Positions 44,585-55,746 of a stretch of 64,000 bases of DNA are shown here, piece by piece (the stretch's first letter is position 1; each line of letters starts with the position of its first letter). The stretch comes from Chlamydia poikilotherma (GTDB lineage Bacteria; Chlamydiota; Chlamydiia; Chlamydiales; Chlamydiaceae): the NCBI RefSeq assembly GCF_900239975.1, contig NZ_LS992154.1:62001-126000 (forward strand). The letters run 5' to 3'. The notes beneath the pieces are model-generated. The model ran no database searches, had not been told where the DNA came from, and saw nothing but the letters and a program-made list of their open reading frames with translations. A program made the translations under genes and the position numbers.

Positions 44585-45559
44585 ATGGCATCTGCAATAC
44601 CACGTGTAACTGGCCTAGTTATGGGCGGTAAAAACGTGTTTCTGCAAACAACAATGCAAGGAACTAGGAGAGGCGAGGCCGGCAATTGCATTAAACAGTT
44701 TTTTACGAATGGGAACAACCATTTAGCGCGCTTTGTTGGCAGTACAAAAAGCCTAGACAAGGCGTTTAAATTCGCTAAATCGGTATCAGAATTTAGCTGC
44801 GGCGTTATAGAAAGTTCTGGAAGTACAGGAGCTTCTCTTCAAGTGGCTAAAAATGTAGCCGGAACTTTAAGTACAGCTAGATCTGTTGTAGCTTTAGCTA
44901 ACGTGTTGAACGGTTCGATTCCTGGATGTGTTAACTCCTCTAAGAATTGTTTTCACCATATTAAGAAATGCTTTACTCCAGAAGCAGAGTATAATCTTGG
45001 TAGTCTTGAGAAGGGTCTGTCTTACAACAAAATCTACCTCACTAAAAGTGACCACGCGCTGGCGGCGATTAAAGAGGGTTGCTCTGCGATTGGTGCGGCT
45101 ACTTACATCACAACATTTGGTGTCAGCCGTCCGATACTCTTGGCTAACAAACTTGCTAACAAGCCTTTCCTTTCTTCGGAAGCAAAAGAAGGACTCGGCA
45201 ATAGTGTAAACTATCTAATGACAGCAAACCATGCTGCGGGTGTTATCGGCGGAGCCGCATCCTTGCTCTATGAAAACCGTGCATATAAACGTGCTTCTGA
45301 CGGATTATTAAACGCTAGAACGACAGAGACAATGGATCCTGAAGTTTATAATCAAGTATCTCAACAGTTAAAAGAATCGCACTTCAAAGCTGTTAAAAAG
45401 ACAATACTTGGAATTTTAGAAAAAGCATTTGAATTGGTCGCTGATTTATTCAAATTAATTCCTTTCCCATTTTCTGCCCCAATTCGATTGGCTGTGACAT
45501 CGGGAGCCGTTACACTTTCCAGTGGTATTGGTCTTTACAGCGTCTGGTCCAATTCGTAA
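44585..45559 (+). CDS. Probable inclusion membrane protein (CT529/Cap1 position)
   Basis: A 324-residue Chlamydia-specific protein. No Sec signal; Gly/Ala/Ser-rich amphipathic segments (GTLSTARSVVALANVLNG; NHAAGVIGGAASLLY) and a hydrophobic C terminus (PIRLAVTSGAVTLSSGIGLY), compatible with type III secretion into the inclusion membrane. The position between fmt and rplC is that of CT529, the C. trachomatis class I accessible protein Cap1, a known inclusion-membrane T-cell antigen. ATG 44585 follows GGAGG by five bases. It has its own promoter (44519) and a strong terminator (45592). Confidence 0.78.
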   Translation: MASAIPRVTGLVMGGKNVFLQTTMQGTRRGEAGNCIKQFFTNGNNHLARFVGSTKSLDKAFKFAKSVSEFSCGVIESSGSTGASLQVAKNVAGTLSTARSVVALANVLNGSIPGCVNSSKNCFHHIKKCFTPEAEYNLGSLEKGLSYNKIYLTKSDHALAAIKEGCSAIGAATYITTFGVSRPILLANKLANKPFLSSEAKEGLGNSVNYLMTANHAAGVIGGAASLLYENRAYKRASDGLLNARTTETMDPEVYNQVSQQLKESHFKAVKKTILGILEKAFELVADLFKLIPFPFSAPIRLAVTSGAVTLSSGIGLYSVWSNS

Positions 45560-45591
45560 GAAAAAGATTTGTCAGTTTAAGACAATGTTGC

Positions 45592-45630
45592 AAATCGCTT
45601 CTAGAAAACCTAGAAGCGATTTTTTTATTT
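45592..45630 (+). terminator. Strong rho-independent terminator after the CT529-like gene
   Basis: Perfect 13-bp stem AAATCGCTTCTAG (45592-45604) and CTAGAAGCGATTT (45610-45622) with an AAAAC loop, then TTTTATTT. It separates the inclusion-protein gene from the ribosomal operon. Confidence 0.92.
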
Positions 45631-45654
45631 ATTAACAAACTAAGATTTTATAAT
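45626..45654 (+). promoter_or_regulatory. Putative promoter of the ribosomal protein operon
   Basis: A perfect TATAAT at 45649-45654 with an AT-rich TATTTA at 45626-45631, 17 bases upstream. The -35 is poor, but chlamydial sigma-66 tolerates AT-rich upstream regions. It lies between the preceding terminator and rplC and would give a leader of about 190 bases. Confidence 0.45.
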
Positions 45655-45743
45655 AACTTTTTATCTTTCTCTCATTAAGGCGTTCCCGCTTTTTCTTATT
45701 GTAAAAATCTTCTCCCTCTGATAACCTCTCCTTTTATTTTCTT

Positions 45744-45767
45744 AAGGAAAAGGTTCCTTTTCTTTTT
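45744..45767 (+). promoter_or_regulatory. Attenuator-like hairpin in the rplC leader
   Basis: AAGGAA (45744-45749) and TTCCTT (45754-45759) with loop AAGG, followed by TTCTTTTT: a short terminator-like element inside the leader. A second fold, GGTTGC (45807-45812) with GCGACC (45825-45830), lies just before the rplC start. Confidence 0.4.
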
Positions 45768-45851
45768 AGGGAATTCTACGAGTAAAAATGCTAAAACGAC
45801 TTGCCTGGTTGCTCTCGCTTGAGTGCGACCATTGTATTAATGGGTAATTAT

Positions 45852-46517
45852 ATGCGATCTCAGCTTAGCTTAATGGGAAAAAAAGAAGGCATGATTCATG
45901 TCTTTGACAAAGATGGAAATCTGGTTGCGTGTTCGGTAATTAGCGTGGGTTCCAATGTTGTTACTCAAATAAAAGTTGATTCAACTGATGGTTACAATGC
46001 TATTCAGATGGGCGCGAATGAAATCAATGTCCCAGAAAAGACATTGGAAAAACGTATGAACAAGCCTAAGCTCGGCCACTTTAAGAAGTCGGGTTCTCGT
46101 GTTTTTGGTTTATTAAAGGAAGTTCGTGTTTCCGAGGATGCTATTAATGAAGTTTCTTTAGGAAACGAATTTGGCTTAGAGGTTCTTGAAGATATCTCTT
46201 CTGTAGATATTAGCGGTGTTTCTAAAGGTAAAGGATTCCAAGGAGTCATGAAGAGATTCGGGTTCCGTGGAGGTCCTAAAACTCACGGTTCTGGATTTCA
46301 TCGTCATGCTGGTTCTATAGGAATGCGATCAACTCCTGGGCGATGCTTCCCTGGAAGTAAGCGCCCTAGTCATATGGGTACTGTCAATGTAACCGTTAAG
46401 AATTTAGAAGTGGTAAAAATAGATTTAGAGAAAAAAGTATTACTGGTGAAGGGAGCGATCCCTGGTCCTAGAGGCTCTGTTGTTGTCGTCAGACGTTCTT
46501 CTAGAGCAAAAGGGTAA
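45852..46517 (+). CDS. rplC: 50S ribosomal protein L3
   Basis: 221 residues, first gene of the merged S10-spc-alpha operon; rpsJ (S10) is not upstream. The basic loop [20 protein letters not shown] with [15 protein letters not shown] is the L3 extension that reaches the peptidyl transferase centre. The start is ATG 45852 ([13 protein letters not shown]); the in-frame upstream extension to 45801 falls in the structured leader. Confidence 0.95.
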   Translation: MRSQLSLMGKKEGMIHVFDKDGNLVACSVISVGSNVVTQIKVDSTDGYNAIQMGANEINVPEKTLEKRMNKPKLGHFKKSGSRVFGLLKEVRVSEDAINEVSLGNEFGLEVLEDISSVDISGVSKGKGFQGVMKRFGFRGGPKTHGSGFHRHAGSIGMRSTPGRCFPGSKRPSHMGTVNVTVKNLEVVKIDLEKKVLLVKGAIPGPRGSVVVVRRSSRAKG

Positions 46518-46533
46518 TACAGAAGAGGTCCTA

Positions 46534-47208
46534 ATGGTTTTATTGTCAAAGTTTGATTTTTCTGGGAATAAGGCGGGAGAGGTTGAATTGCCAGATGCCT
46601 TTTTTATTCAAGAAGGAAATGGGCTTCAATTAGTGAAAGACTATCTTGTGGCCATTCGCGCCAACAAGAGACAGTGGTCTGCATGTACGAGAAATCGTTC
46701 AGAAGTCAGCCATTCTACTAAAAAGCCTTTTAGGCAGAAAGGCACGGGAAATGCCCGTCAGGGGTGTTTAGCTTCTCCTCAGTTTCGTGGAGGAGGCATT
46801 GTTTTTGGCCCCAAGCCTAAGTTTGATCAACATGTTCGTATTAATAGAAAAGAAAAAAGAGCGGCGATTCGTTTGTTGTTGTCTCAAAAGATCCAAACAA
46901 ATCGATTGATTGTGGTTGATGACAGCGTGTTCACAAGTAGTTTGTCTTCTCCAAAGACAAAAGAAGCTTTAAGGTTTTTAAAATCTTGTAATGTAGAGTG
47001 TCGAGGAATTCTTTTCATTGATGATTTAGATCATGCTGAAAACAATGAAGGTTTAAGGTTAAGTTTGCGAAATTTATCAGCTGTGCGTGGTTTTACGTAT
47101 GGAATGAATATCAATGGATACGATCTAGCCTCTGCCCATAATGTAGTGATTTCCGAAAAAGCTCTGAGAGGACTCGCCGGGCATCTTATTTCTGGAACGA
47201 AAGATTAA
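46534..47208 (+). CDS. rplD: 50S ribosomal protein L4
   Basis: 224 residues. The extended loop with [20 protein letters not shown] and [10 protein letters not shown] is the part that lines the exit tunnel. ATG 46534 follows AGAGGT; an earlier in-frame start at 46480 would overlap rplC and does not look like L4. In enteric bacteria L4 autoregulates this operon; whether it does so here is unknown. Confidence 0.95.
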   Translation: MVLLSKFDFSGNKAGEVELPDAFFIQEGNGLQLVKDYLVAIRANKRQWSACTRNRSEVSHSTKKPFRQKGTGNARQGCLASPQFRGGGIVFGPKPKFDQHVRINRKEKRAAIRLLLSQKIQTNRLIVVDDSVFTSSLSSPKTKEALRFLKSCNVECRGILFIDDLDHAENNEGLRLSLRNLSAVRGFTYGMNINGYDLASAHNVVISEKALRGLAGHLISGTKD

Positions 47209-47224
47209 AAGGGAAAATTAGGAC

Positions 47225-47560
47225 ATGAAAGATCCTTATGATGTAATCAAACGGCATTATGTAACCGAGAAGGCCAAAACATTAGAAGCTTTGAGTCTTG
47301 GGAATGGTGAGGGCAAAAAGAAAGGTAGTTTCTGCAAACATCCAAAGTATACATTTGTTGTATCTTGTGATGCCACGAAGCCTTTAATTGCGCAAGCTTT
47401 GGAATCTATTTATGCAGATAAAAAAGTAAAAGTTAAAAGTGTAAACACGATATGTGTGAAGCCTCAGCCAGCCCGAATGTTTCGTGGAAAACGAAAAGGA
47501 AAGACTGCAGGATTTAAGAAGGCAGTTGTGACCTTCTATGAAGGCCATTCTATCGGGTAA
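47225..47560 (+). CDS. rplW: 50S ribosomal protein L23
   Basis: 111 residues. It binds at the tunnel exit and docks trigger factor and SRP. The [22 protein letters not shown] core and [20 protein letters not shown] loop are typical. It begins 16 bases after rplD. Confidence 0.94.
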   Translation: MKDPYDVIKRHYVTEKAKTLEALSLGNGEGKKKGSFCKHPKYTFVVSCDATKPLIAQALESIYADKKVKVKSVNTICVKPQPARMFRGKRKGKTAGFKKAVVTFYEGHSIG

Positions 47561-47581
47561 TCTATTAGAGGGAAGAAAAAC

Positions 47582-48436
47582 ATGTTTAAAAAGTTTAAGC
47601 CAGTAACTCCAGGGACTAGACAGTTGGTTCTTCCGGCTTTCGATGAGCTAACTAGGCAAGGAGAGTTATCGGGGAAAAGAACTAGGAAAAGTGTGCGGCC
47701 AAATAAAAAGCTGTCGTTTTTCAAAAAGAGTTCAGGTGGTCGTGATAATTTAGGTCACATTTCCTGCCGTCACCGTGGTGGAGGGGCTAAACGTCTATAC
47801 CGAGTTGTCGACTTTAAGCGTAACAAAGACGGTATTGAAGCTAAGGTAGTTTCTGTTGAGTATGATCCAAACCGTTCTGCCTACATTGCTTTATTGAGTT
47901 ATGCTGATGGAGAAAAACGTTACATACTTGCTCCAAAAGGCATAAAAAGAGGAGATGAAGTTATCTCTGGAGAGGGCAGTCCTTTCAAAGTGGGCTGTTG
48001 CATGACTTTAAAAAGCATGCCTTTAGGGTCAACCGTTCATAATATTGAGATGAGACCCCATTCTGGCGGAAAATTAGTAAGATCAGCAGGTTTGGCTGCT
48101 CAGGTTATTGCTAAAACTCCAGGGTATGTTACATTAAAAATGCCTTCAGGCGAATTTCGCATGTTAAATGAAGGTTGTAGAGCTACTATCGGCGAAGTTT
48201 CTAATTCCGATCACAATTTATGTGTTGATGGTAAAGCAGGAAGAAAGCGATGGAAAGGCGTTCGCCCAACCGTTCGTGGTACTGCTATGAACCCTGTCGA
48301 TCACCCTCATGGAGGTGGTGAAGGCCGTCATAATGGTTATATTCCACGCACTCCTTGGGGTAAAGTCACGAAAGGGCTAAAAACTCGTGACAAGCGTAAA
48401 AGCAATAAGTGGATAGTTAAAGATCGTAGGAAATAG
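47582..48436 (+). CDS. rplB: 50S ribosomal protein L2
   Basis: 284 residues. The universally conserved C-terminal motif [14 protein letters not shown], whose His contributes to the peptidyl transferase region, is intact, as are [17 protein letters not shown] and the SH3-like core. Twenty-one bases after rplW. Confidence 0.96.
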   Translation: MFKKFKPVTPGTRQLVLPAFDELTRQGELSGKRTRKSVRPNKKLSFFKKSSGGRDNLGHISCRHRGGGAKRLYRVVDFKRNKDGIEAKVVSVEYDPNRSAYIALLSYADGEKRYILAPKGIKRGDEVISGEGSPFKVGCCMTLKSMPLGSTVHNIEMRPHSGGKLVRSAGLAAQVIAKTPGYVTLKMPSGEFRMLNEGCRATIGEVSNSDHNLCVDGKAGRKRWKGVRPTVRGTAMNPVDHPHGGGEGRHNGYIPRTPWGKVTKGLKTRDKRKSNKWIVKDRRK

Positions 48437-48441
48437 GGATT

Positions 48442-48708
48442 ATGAGTAGATCGTTAAGAAAGGGTCCTTTTGTTGATCACCATCTGATAAAAAAAGTGCG
48501 TGCTATGAACTTGCTGGAGAAGAAATCTCCAATTAAAACTTGGTCTCGTCGTTCTATGATTACCCCTGAAATGATTGGCCACACATTTGAAGTTCACAAC
48601 GGAAAAAAGTTTCTAACAGTTTTTGTTTCAGAAACTATGGTAGGACATAAGTTGGGAGAATTTTCCCCAACAAGAATATTTAAAAGTCATCCCGTGAAGA
48701 AAGGGTAA
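48442..48708 (+). CDS. rpsS: 30S ribosomal protein S19
   Basis: 88 residues, [14 protein letters not shown] at the N terminus and [21 protein letters not shown] at the C terminus, the part that binds 16S rRNA in the head with S13. Five bases after rplB. Confidence 0.95.
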   Translation: MSRSLRKGPFVDHHLIKKVRAMNLLEKKSPIKTWSRRSMITPEMIGHTFEVHNGKKFLTVFVSETMVGHKLGEFSPTRIFKSHPVKKG

Positions 48709-48726
48709 GTCTAAAGGAGACATGTC

Positions 48727-49062
48727 ATGTTTAAAGCGACCGCCCGCTATATACGGATTCAGCCTCGCAAGGCTCGACTAGCTGCCGGGCTTATGAGAAA
48801 TTTAAGTGTTAAGGAAGCTCAGCAACAGTTAAGTTTTTCTCAGCTAAAAGCTGGAAGATGTCTGAAAAAAGTTTTAGACAGTGCTGTAGCTAACGCCGAG
48901 CTTAATCAGAACGTGAAACGTGAGCAATTAAGTGTTATCGAAGTCAGAGTAGATGCAGGTCCTGTACATAAGCGAGCTAAATCGAAAAGTCGGGGAGGGC
49001 GATCCCCAATTTTAAAACGCACTAGTCACTTAACTGTTATTGTTGGTGAGAAGGAGCGGTAG
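48727..49062 (+). CDS. rplV: 50S ribosomal protein L22
   Basis: 111 residues, ending in the [24 protein letters not shown] hairpin that lines the exit tunnel. AAAGGAGA precedes ATG 48727. Confidence 0.94.
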   Translation: MFKATARYIRIQPRKARLAAGLMRNLSVKEAQQQLSFSQLKAGRCLKKVLDSAVANAELNQNVKREQLSVIEVRVDAGPVHKRAKSKSRGGRSPILKRTSHLTVIVGEKER

Positions 49063-49070
49063 GAGAAGTT

Positions 49071-49742
49071 ATGGGTCAGAAAGGATGTCCAATCGGTTTT
49101 CGTACAGGTGTCACTAAAAAATGGCGCTCCCTATGGTATGGAAACAACCAAGAATTTGGTAAATTTCTTATTGAAGATGTTAAAATTCGAGAACATTTAA
49201 GAAAAAAACCTTCTTGTCAAGGGGCTGCGGGCTTTGTTGTGAGACGTATGAGTGGTAAGATTGAGGTTACAATTCAAACCGCTCGCCCAGGATTAGTTAT
49301 CGGAAAGAAAGGAGCAGAGGTAGATCTTTTAAAAGAAGAACTAAGAAAGCTTACTGGTAAAGAAGTTTGGGTAGAAATAGCAGAAATTAAACGCCCCGAA
49401 TTGAATGCAAAATTAGTGGCAGACAATATTGCTAGACAAATTGAACGCCGAGTTTCTTTTAGACGTGCCATGAAAAAGGCTATGCAATCTGTTATGGATG
49501 CCGGAGCTATCGGTGTTAAAATACAGGTGTCTGGAAGATTGGCAGGTGCTGAGATTGCCCGTTCTGAATGGTATAAAAATGGTCGTGTTCCTCTGCATAC
49601 ATTGAGAGCTGATATTGATTACGCCACAGCATCCGCAGAGACTACTTATGGAATTATCGGCGTAAAAGTCTGGATTAATCTTGGAGAAAAAACCTCTACG
49701 GCTAATGCTACTGCTGGCGCTGCGGCTCCAGCTGCACAATAG
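49071..49742 (+). CDS. rpsC: 30S ribosomal protein S3
   Basis: 223 residues. The KH domain carries [16 protein letters not shown], and the C-terminal domain has [22 protein letters not shown], which helps form the mRNA entry helicase site. The Ala/Thr-rich C-terminal tail is lineage-specific. Confidence 0.95.
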   Translation: MGQKGCPIGFRTGVTKKWRSLWYGNNQEFGKFLIEDVKIREHLRKKPSCQGAAGFVVRRMSGKIEVTIQTARPGLVIGKKGAEVDLLKEELRKLTGKEVWVEIAEIKRPELNAKLVADNIARQIERRVSFRRAMKKAMQSVMDAGAIGVKIQVSGRLAGAEIARSEWYKNGRVPLHTLRADIDYATASAETTYGIIGVKVWINLGEKTSTANATAGAAAPAAQ

Positions 49743-49770
49743 CTGTAAACAAGTGTGTGTGTGAATTATT

Positions 49771-50187
49771 ATGTTGATGCCTAAACGAACAAAATTTCGC
49801 AAACAGCAAAAAGGTCAATTTGCAGGCCTAAGCAAGGGGGCTACTTTTGTTGACTTTGGCGAGTTTGGAATGCAGACCTTAGAAAGAGGTTGGGTGACTA
49901 GCCGACAAATAGAAGCTTGCAGGGTTGCTATCAATAGATATTTAAAACGTAAGGGGAAGGTTTGGATTCGTATTTTCCCCGATAAAAGCGTGACTAAAAA
50001 GCCTGCAGAAACTCGTATGGGTAAAGGTAAGGGTGCTCCAGATCATTGGGTAGCAGTCGTTCGTCCGGGTAGAATTCTTTTTGAAGTGGCTAACGTTTCC
50101 AGGGAAGATGCTCAGGATGCTTTGAGAAGAGCTGCAGCAAAATTAGGGATAAGAACACGTTTTGTGAAGCGAGTCGAAAGGGTATAA
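49771..50187 (+). CDS. rplP: 50S ribosomal protein L16
   Basis: 138 residues. The N terminus [11 protein letters not shown] matches the family from ATG 49771. No normal ribosome site is visible; the preceding bases are a (GT)5 run, so translation may depend on coupling to rpsC, 28 bases upstream. The [22 protein letters not shown] core is typical. Confidence 0.95.
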   Translation: MLMPKRTKFRKQQKGQFAGLSKGATFVDFGEFGMQTLERGWVTSRQIEACRVAINRYLKRKGKVWIRIFPDKSVTKKPAETRMGKGKGAPDHWVAVVRPGRILFEVANVSREDAQDALRRAAAKLGIRTRFVKRVERV

Positions 50188-50191
50188 GTAT

Positions 50192-50410
50192 ATGGCAGCA
50201 AAGAAAAAATTATTGGCTGAGCTTAGAGAGAAAAGTCGAGTTGAGCTAGACGCATTTATCCATGAAAATAAGAAAGCTCTTTTTTCTTTAAGAGCTGAGT
50301 CTGCTTTACAGAATAAAGCAGTTAAGATGCACTTGTTCTCTATGTATAAGAAAAACATAGCTCGATCTATGACGGTCATACAAGAAAAAGAGGGAAAAAT
50401 TGATGGCTAG
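50192..50410 (+). CDS. rpmC: 50S ribosomal protein L29
   Basis: 72 residues, two-helix protein at the tunnel exit next to L23 ([21 protein letters not shown]). It overlaps rpsQ by eight bases. Confidence 0.92.
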   Translation: MAAKKKLLAELREKSRVELDAFIHENKKALFSLRAESALQNKAVKMHLFSMYKKNIARSMTVIQEKEGKIDG

Positions 50411-50654
50411 TGAAGCAAGAGGCCTTAGAAAAGTCAAAGTTGGTGTTGTTGTCTCATCAAAAATGGATAAAACCGTAGTTGTTCGAGTAGAAAGAATATT
50501 CTCCCATCCTCAGTACGCTAAAGTTGTTAGAGACTCTAAAAAGTACTATGCGCATAATGGTTTAGACGTTTCTGAAGGCGATAAAGTTAAAATTCAAGAA
50601 ACGCGACCTATGTCTAAATTGAAAAGATGGCGTGTTGTTGAGCGTATAAGTTAA
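50403..50654 (+). CDS. rpsQ: 30S ribosomal protein S17
   Basis: 83 residues from ATG 50403 (a TTG lies directly before it). OB fold with [16 protein letters not shown] and the [18 protein letters not shown] tail. The start is inside rpmC, after AGAGGGA. Confidence 0.94.
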   Translation: MASEARGLRKVKVGVVVSSKMDKTVVVRVERIFSHPQYAKVVRDSKKYYAHNGLDVSEGDKVKIQETRPMSKLKRWRVVERIS

Positions 50655-50688
50655 TTTGGTAGATTAGCAACGTTGGGTAGATGCAGTT

Positions 50689-51057
50689 ATGATTCAGCAA
50701 GAAAGTCAATTAAAAGTTGCCGATAATACCGGGGCTAAAAAAGTAAAGTGTTTTAAAGTTTTAGGCGGATCTCGCAGACGTTACGCTACAGTGGGTGATA
50801 TCATTGTATGTTCCGTTAGAGATGTTGAACCTGATAGCTCTATCAAAAAGGGCGACGTGGTTAAAGCTGTAATTGTTAGAACGCGCCGCGATATTCTTAG
50901 AAAAGATGGTTCTTCTTTGAGATTCGATACTAATAGCTGTGTAATTATCGATGAAAAAGGAAATCCCAAAGGAACACGAATTTTTGGTCCGATTGCTCGA
51001 GAAATTCGAGATCGTGGCTTTGTGAAAATTAGTTCTTTGGCTCCTGAGGTGATTTAA
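50689..51057 (+). CDS. rplN: 50S ribosomal protein L14
   Basis: 122 residues. [19 protein letters not shown] and [25 protein letters not shown] are near-universal L14 sequence. It sits at the subunit interface. Confidence 0.96.
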   Translation: MIQQESQLKVADNTGAKKVKCFKVLGGSRRRYATVGDIIVCSVRDVEPDSSIKKGDVVKAVIVRTRRDILRKDGSSLRFDTNSCVIIDEKGNPKGTRIFGPIAREIRDRGFVKISSLAPEVI

Positions 51058-51071
51058 GGATAAGAAAAGAT

Positions 51072-51413
51072 ATGAAAAGACATAGTGTTTGTGTTGGCGA
51101 CACGGTTTATGTGCTGGCTGGGAACGACAAGGGAAAGCAGGGTAAAGTTTTATCTTGTCTTAGAGAAAAAAATAAAGTGGTCGTTGAAGGAATCAACGTT
51201 CGTACGAAAAATATCAAGCGCAGTCAAGAAAATCCTAAGGGTAAAAGGATTAATATTGAAGCTCCGATACATGTTTCTAACGTGCGTTTAAGTATAGACG
51301 GTGCTCGAGCAAAACTTTCTGTCAAAGTTACTAAAAACGGACGAGAGTTATGGAATAGATCTCCTGATGGCACTTCTAAACTATATCGTTCTGTGAAAGA
51401 GAGAAAAGGTTAA
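51072..51413 (+). CDS. rplX: 50S ribosomal protein L24
   Basis: 113 residues, KOW motif near the N terminus ([19 protein letters not shown]). One of the two assembly-initiating large-subunit proteins. Its stop is one base before rplE. Confidence 0.94.
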   Translation: MKRHSVCVGDTVYVLAGNDKGKQGKVLSCLREKNKVVVEGINVRTKNIKRSQENPKGKRINIEAPIHVSNVRLSIDGARAKLSVKVTKNGRELWNRSPDGTSKLYRSVKERKG

Positions 51414-51414
51414 T

Positions 51415-51957
51415 ATGAGCAGGTTAAAAAAACTATATACTGAAGAGATCCGAAAGTCCCTCCAAGAAAAGTTTGGGTATGGAAATACCATGCAAATTCC
51501 TGTTCTTAAAAAAATTGTTATAAGTATGGGTCTTGCTGAAGCAGCTAAAGATAAAAATCTTTTCCAGGCTCATTTAGAAGAACTTTCTATGATTTCCGGA
51601 CAAAAACCTTTGGTTACAAAGGCTAGAAACTCCATCGCTGGTTTCAAACTTCGTGAAGGACAAGGCATTGGTGCTAAAGTAACTTTGCGTGGTCAGCGTA
51701 TGTACGATTTTATGGATCGTTTTTGCAACATAATCTCTCCTAGAATTCGTGACTTCCGTGGTTTCTCGAGTAAAGGAGATGGGCGCGGATGTTATTCATT
51801 GGGATTAGATGATCAGCAGATTTTCCCTGAAGTAGATTTAGATCGCGTTAAGAGAACCCAAGGAATGAATATTACTTGGGTAACTACAGCACAAACAGAT
51901 GTTGAATGCACTACTCTTTTAGAGTTGATGGGTTTGCGCTTTAAGAAGACTCAATAG
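51415..51957 (+). CDS. rplE: 50S ribosomal protein L5
   Basis: 180 residues binding 5S r[24 protein letters not shown] and [19 protein letters not shown] are typical. rpsN (S14), usual between L5 and S8, is absent here. Confidence 0.95.
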   Translation: MSRLKKLYTEEIRKSLQEKFGYGNTMQIPVLKKIVISMGLAEAAKDKNLFQAHLEELSMISGQKPLVTKARNSIAGFKLREGQGIGAKVTLRGQRMYDFMDRFCNIISPRIRDFRGFSSKGDGRGCYSLGLDDQQIFPEVDLDRVKRTQGMNITWVTTAQTDVECTTLLELMGLRFKKTQ

Positions 51958-51975
51958 GGGAGATATAAGATCAGT

Positions 51976-52377
51976 ATGGGCATGACAAGTGATACTATAG
52001 CCGATTTATTAACTCGAATCCGAAATGCTTTGAAGGCAGAGCATTTATATGTGGATTTAGAGCACAGCAAGATGCGTGAAGCGATTGTAAAAATCCTGAA
52101 GCAACATGGGTTTTTAGCTCATTATTTAGTGAAGGAAGAGAGTCGCAAACGTACCATGCGTATCTTTTTACAATATAGTAATGACCGCAGGCCTGTGATA
52201 AGCCAATTAAAGCGAGTTTCTAAACCTTCTAGAAGGGTTTATGTTCCTGCAGCAAAGATCCCTTATGTTTTCGGAAATATGGGTATTTCTGTTCTTTCAA
52301 CATCTCAAGGGGTGTTAGATGGATCGACAGCTAGGGCTAAAAATATTGGTGGCGAACTACTCTGTTTAGTTTGGTAA
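51976..52377 (+). CDS. rpsH: 30S ribosomal protein S8
   Basis: 133 residues: [19 protein letters not shown] at the N terminus and [28 protein letters not shown] at the C terminus. In enteric bacteria S8 represses the spc operon; the same is not shown here. Confidence 0.95.
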   Translation: MGMTSDTIADLLTRIRNALKAEHLYVDLEHSKMREAIVKILKQHGFLAHYLVKEESRKRTMRIFLQYSNDRRPVISQLKRVSKPSRRVYVPAAKIPYVFGNMGISVLSTSQGVLDGSTARAKNIGGELLCLVW

Positions 52378-52408
52378 CAGGATAAAAGAATTTATAGGAC
52401 GGTAAGGA

Positions 52409-52960
52409 ATGTCTCGTAAAGCTCGAGACCCTATTGTGCTCCCTCAAGGAGTAGAGGTCTCCATTCAAAATAATGAAATCTTAGTAAAAGGTCCTAAGGG
52501 CTCTTTAAAACAAGTATTAGCACCAGAAGTGGTTATCGATATCAAAGATAAGGAAGTTTTTGTTCATGCAGCTCCTGGTGTCATTGATAGACCAAGTCGT
52601 ATGCAAGGTTTGTTTTGGGCTTTAATTTCTAATATGGTTCAAGGAGTCAGCACAGGATTCGAGAAGCGATTGGAAATGATAGGAGTTGGCTTTAGAGCTG
52701 CCGTTCAAGGATCTATTTTAGATTTATCTATCGGGGTATCTCATCCTACGAAAATGCCTATTCCTGCGGAGCTTCAGGTTACTGTTGAAAAGAACACTTT
52801 AATTTCAGTGAAAGGAATAAATAAGCAGCTAGTTGGAGAATTTGCTGCTAGTATCCGTGCCAAACGTCGTCCTGAGCCCTATAAAGGTAAAGGTATCCGC
52901 TATGAGAACGAATATGTTCGTCGTAAGGCTGGGAAAGCGGCAAAAACAGGTAAAAAATAG
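52409..52960 (+). CDS. rplF: 50S ribosomal protein L6
   Basis: 183 residues with the two L6 domains and the C-terminal signature [24 protein letters not shown]. Binds near the sarcin-ricin loop. Confidence 0.95.
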   Translation: MSRKARDPIVLPQGVEVSIQNNEILVKGPKGSLKQVLAPEVVIDIKDKEVFVHAAPGVIDRPSRMQGLFWALISNMVQGVSTGFEKRLEMIGVGFRAAVQGSILDLSIGVSHPTKMPIPAELQVTVEKNTLISVKGINKQLVGEFAASIRAKRRPEPYKGKGIRYENEYVRRKAGKAAKTGKK

Positions 52961-52982
52961 TGTAGCAAGGCAGAGTTAGGTT

Positions 52983-53354
52983 ATGGAAAATTCGTTATTC
53001 AAGAAGTCTGAAAAGAAAGTTCGCAGGGCTTTAAGAGTGCGTAAAGTCTTAAGAGGCTCTTCTTTAAAGCCTCGTTTGTCTGTTGTAAAGACTAACAAGC
53101 ATATCTATGTACAATTAATTGATGATTCTATTGGCAAAACTTTGGCTTCTGTCTCAACTATGGCGAAATCAAGTAAGGCTTCCGGATTAATTAAAAAAAA
53201 TCAAGACGTTGCTAAAACGTTAGGAACCCAAATTGCCCAGATAGGGAAAAGTCTTCAGGTGGATCGAGTTGTATTCGATCGTGGTCCTTTCAAATATCAT
53301 GGAGTTATTGCCATGGTAGCTGATGGTGCTAGAGAAGGCGGATTACAGTTTTAA
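52983..53354 (+). CDS. rplR: 50S ribosomal protein L18
   Basis: 123 residues, 5S rRNA binding, ending VVFDRGPFKYHGVIAMVADGAREGGL, a typical L18 C terminus. Confidence 0.95.
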   Translation: MENSLFKKSEKKVRRALRVRKVLRGSSLKPRLSVVKTNKHIYVQLIDDSIGKTLASVSTMAKSSKASGLIKKNQDVAKTLGTQIAQIGKSLQVDRVVFDRGPFKYHGVIAMVADGAREGGLQF

Positions 53355-53368
53355 TGAAGGTTTAAGAG

Positions 53369-53866
53369 ATGACGTTATCAAAGAATTCTCACAAAGAAGA
53401 TCAGCTAGAGGAGAAAGTTCTTGTTGTCAATCGTTGTTCAAAAGTAGTCAAGGGCGGTCGTAAATTTAGTTTTTCCGCACTTATTTTGGTGGGTGACGGT
53501 AAGGGACGCTTGGGCTACGGTTTTGCCAAAGCAAATGAATTAACAGATGCTATTCGCAAAGGTGGAGAAGCTGCGAGAAAGAATCTAGTTACAATTGAAT
53601 CTTTGGAAGGTGATTCTATTCCTCATGAAGTTCTAGTTGATCAGGACGGAGCTCAATTGCTTTTGAAACCTGCTAAACCAGGAACTGGAATTGTAGCAGG
53701 TTCACGTATTCGTTTGATTTTGGAAATGGCTGGAGTCAAAAATATTGTTGCCAAGAGTTTAGGCTCAAATAACCCTATGAACCAAGTAAAGGCAGCTTTT
53801 AAAGCTCTCTTGAGTCTTTCTAGCAGGAAAGACGTTTTACAAAGGAGAAGAGTGACACATGATTAA
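53369..53866 (+). CDS. rpsE: 30S ribosomal protein S5
   Basis: 165 residues. The dsRNA-binding-like domain shows [27 protein letters not shown], the decoding-fidelity region. It overlaps rplO by eight bases; rpmD (L30), often between them, is absent. Confidence 0.95.
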   Translation: MTLSKNSHKEDQLEEKVLVVNRCSKVVKGGRKFSFSALILVGDGKGRLGYGFAKANELTDAIRKGGEAARKNLVTIESLEGDSIPHEVLVDQDGAQLLLKPAKPGTGIVAGSRIRLILEMAGVKNIVAKSLGSNNPMNQVKAAFKALLSLSSRKDVLQRRRVTHD

Positions 53867-54293
53867 ATTAGAATCGTTACAAGATCCTTCACAAAGAAAG
53901 AGAAGAACAAAATTATTGGGACGCGGTCCTGGTTCAGGTCATGGCAAAACAAGTTGCCGAGGCCATAAGGGAGATGGAAGCCGTTCTGGTTATAAGCGTC
54001 GATTTGGTTATGAAGGAGGCGGAGTTCCTCTTTATAGAAGAGTTCCCACAAGAGGATTTTCTCATAAACGTTTTGATAAATGTGTCGAAGAAATTACTAC
54101 TCAACGTTTGAATGTTTTATTCAATGAAGGAGAAGAAATTACTTTAGATGCTTTAAAACAAAAAAGAGCAATAGATAAGCACGCGATTAGAGTGAAAGTC
54201 ATTGTTAAAGGCGAATTAGAGAAAACATTTATCTGGAAGGACGCTAATGTAGTATTGTCTCAAGGAGTCCGAAACCTTATTGGTGTTGCTTAA
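53859..54293 (+). CDS. rplO: 50S ribosomal protein L15
   Basis: 144 residues with the Gly/Arg-rich N terminus ([37 protein letters not shown]). The start is inside rpsE. Confidence 0.94.
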   Translation: MIKLESLQDPSQRKRRTKLLGRGPGSGHGKTSCRGHKGDGSRSGYKRRFGYEGGGVPLYRRVPTRGFSHKRFDKCVEEITTQRLNVLFNEGEEITLDALKQKRAIDKHAIRVKVIVKGELEKTFIWKDANVVLSQGVRNLIGVA

Positions 54294-54317
54294 AGATAGA
54301 ATTTTTCAGGCCTGATT

Positions 54318-55691
54318 ATGACAACCTTACGACAGATATTTTCCATTGCTGAGTTAAGACAAAAGTTATTTTTTACTTTTGCTTTGCTTGCGGCCTGCCG
54401 AGTTGGTGTGTTCATTCCTGTCCCAGGAATTAACGGAGAACGCGCCGTAGCTTACTTTAAACAATTGCTAGGTTCCAGTCAGAATTTATTTCAATTAGCT
54501 GATATTTTTTCTGGGGGAGCTTTTGCACAAATGACAGTTATTGCGTTAGGTGTGGTTCCGTATATTTCCGCATCTATCATAGTCCAACTTCTTTTAGTAT
54601 TTATGCCCTCAATACAAAGGGAAATGCGTGAGAGCCCCGATCAGGGCAAAAGGAAGATTGGTAGATTAACCCGTCTATTTACAGTTGGCTTAGCATTTAT
54701 TCAATCATTACTTTTCGCCAAGTTTGCTTTAAAAATGAATATGTCTATTCCAGGCATTGTTCTTCCAACTTTGTTGTCATCCAAGCTATTTGGAGCTCCT
54801 TGGATATTCTACACAACAACAGTTATTGTTATGACAACAGGAACATTACTGCTCATGTGGATAGGTGAACAGATTTCTGATAAAGGTATTGGTAACGGTG
54901 TTAGCTTGATTATCAGTCTCGGGATTTTAGCTTCTTTTCCTTCTGTTTTGGGATCAATAGTAAGTAAGCTAAATCTTGGTTCTCAAGATCCTTCTCAACT
55001 AGGTTTGTTCTCACTGCTTTTATTATGTTTTATTTTTATATTTGTTCTTGTCACAACAATATTGATTATTGAAGGTGTGAGAAAAATTCCCGTGCAATAT
55101 GCACGTAGGGTAATTGGTAGGAGAGAAATCCCTGGAGGAGGATCCTATTTGCCGCTGAAGGTAAACTATGCGGGCGTTATACCTGTTATTTTCGCTTCGT
55201 CCTTGCTAATGTTTCCTGCGACTATAGGGCAATTCATGTCTTCGGATTCTTCATGGCTTAAACGAATTGCTATGATGTTATCCCCAGGTAGTTGGGTATA
55301 TTCCTCATGTTATGTTTTGCTTATAATATTCTTTACTTATTTTTGGACAGCAACCCAGTTTCATCCGGAACAAATTGCTTCTGAAATGAAAAAGAATAAC
55401 GCTTTTATTCCTGGAATTCGACAAGGAAAGCCTACACAAACATATTTAGAATACACCATGAACCGTGTTACTTTATTAGGAGCGGTTTTTTTAGCTGTTA
55501 TCGCTATTTTACCATCTATTTTAGGACGTGTTCTTCATGTAGATGCTAATGTAAGTTATTTTTTAGGCGGCACTGCAATGTTGATTGTAGTTGGTGTGGT
55601 TTTAGATACGATGAAACAAGTAGATGCCTTTTTGCTTATGCGTCGGTACGATAGTTTTTTGAAAAAAGATCGTTCCAAAGGAAGGCATTGA
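54318..55691 (+). CDS. secY: Protein translocase subunit SecY
   Basis: A 457-residue channel of the Sec translocon with ten membrane helices. The conserved segments [29 protein letters not shown] (helix 2), the cytosolic loop [35 protein letters not shown], and the C-terminal [15 protein letters not shown] are present. It exports the signal-peptide proteins of this window. It sits between rplO and rpsM without adk, infA or rpmJ. Confidence 0.96.
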   Translation: MTTLRQIFSIAELRQKLFFTFALLAACRVGVFIPVPGINGERAVAYFKQLLGSSQNLFQLADIFSGGAFAQMTVIALGVVPYISASIIVQLLLVFMPSIQREMRESPDQGKRKIGRLTRLFTVGLAFIQSLLFAKFALKMNMSIPGIVLPTLLSSKLFGAPWIFYTTTVIVMTTGTLLLMWIGEQISDKGIGNGVSLIISLGILASFPSVLGSIVSKLNLGSQDPSQLGLFSLLLLCFIFIFVLVTTILIIEGVRKIPVQYARRVIGRREIPGGGSYLPLKVNYAGVIPVIFASSLLMFPATIGQFMSSDSSWLKRIAMMLSPGSWVYSSCYVLLIIFFTYFWTATQFHPEQIASEMKKNNAFIPGIRQGKPTQTYLEYTMNRVTLLGAVFLAVIAILPSILGRVLHVDANVSYFLGGTAMLIVVGVVLDTMKQVDAFLLMRRYDSFLKKDRSKGRH

Positions 55692-55746
55692 AAAATAACA
55701 ATTTTTGACCTAAGATGCTTATACTACTTTAAGGGAGGCCCTACGT

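Noticed and set aside
49413..49802. 129-codon minus-strand frame opposite rpsC and rplP
   Set aside because: Antisense to highly conserved ribosomal genes; codon pattern is explained by the plus strand.
55705..55725. TTGACC and TATACT between secY and rpsM as an internal promoter
   Set aside because: The boxes are nine bases apart, too close for a sigma-66 promoter.
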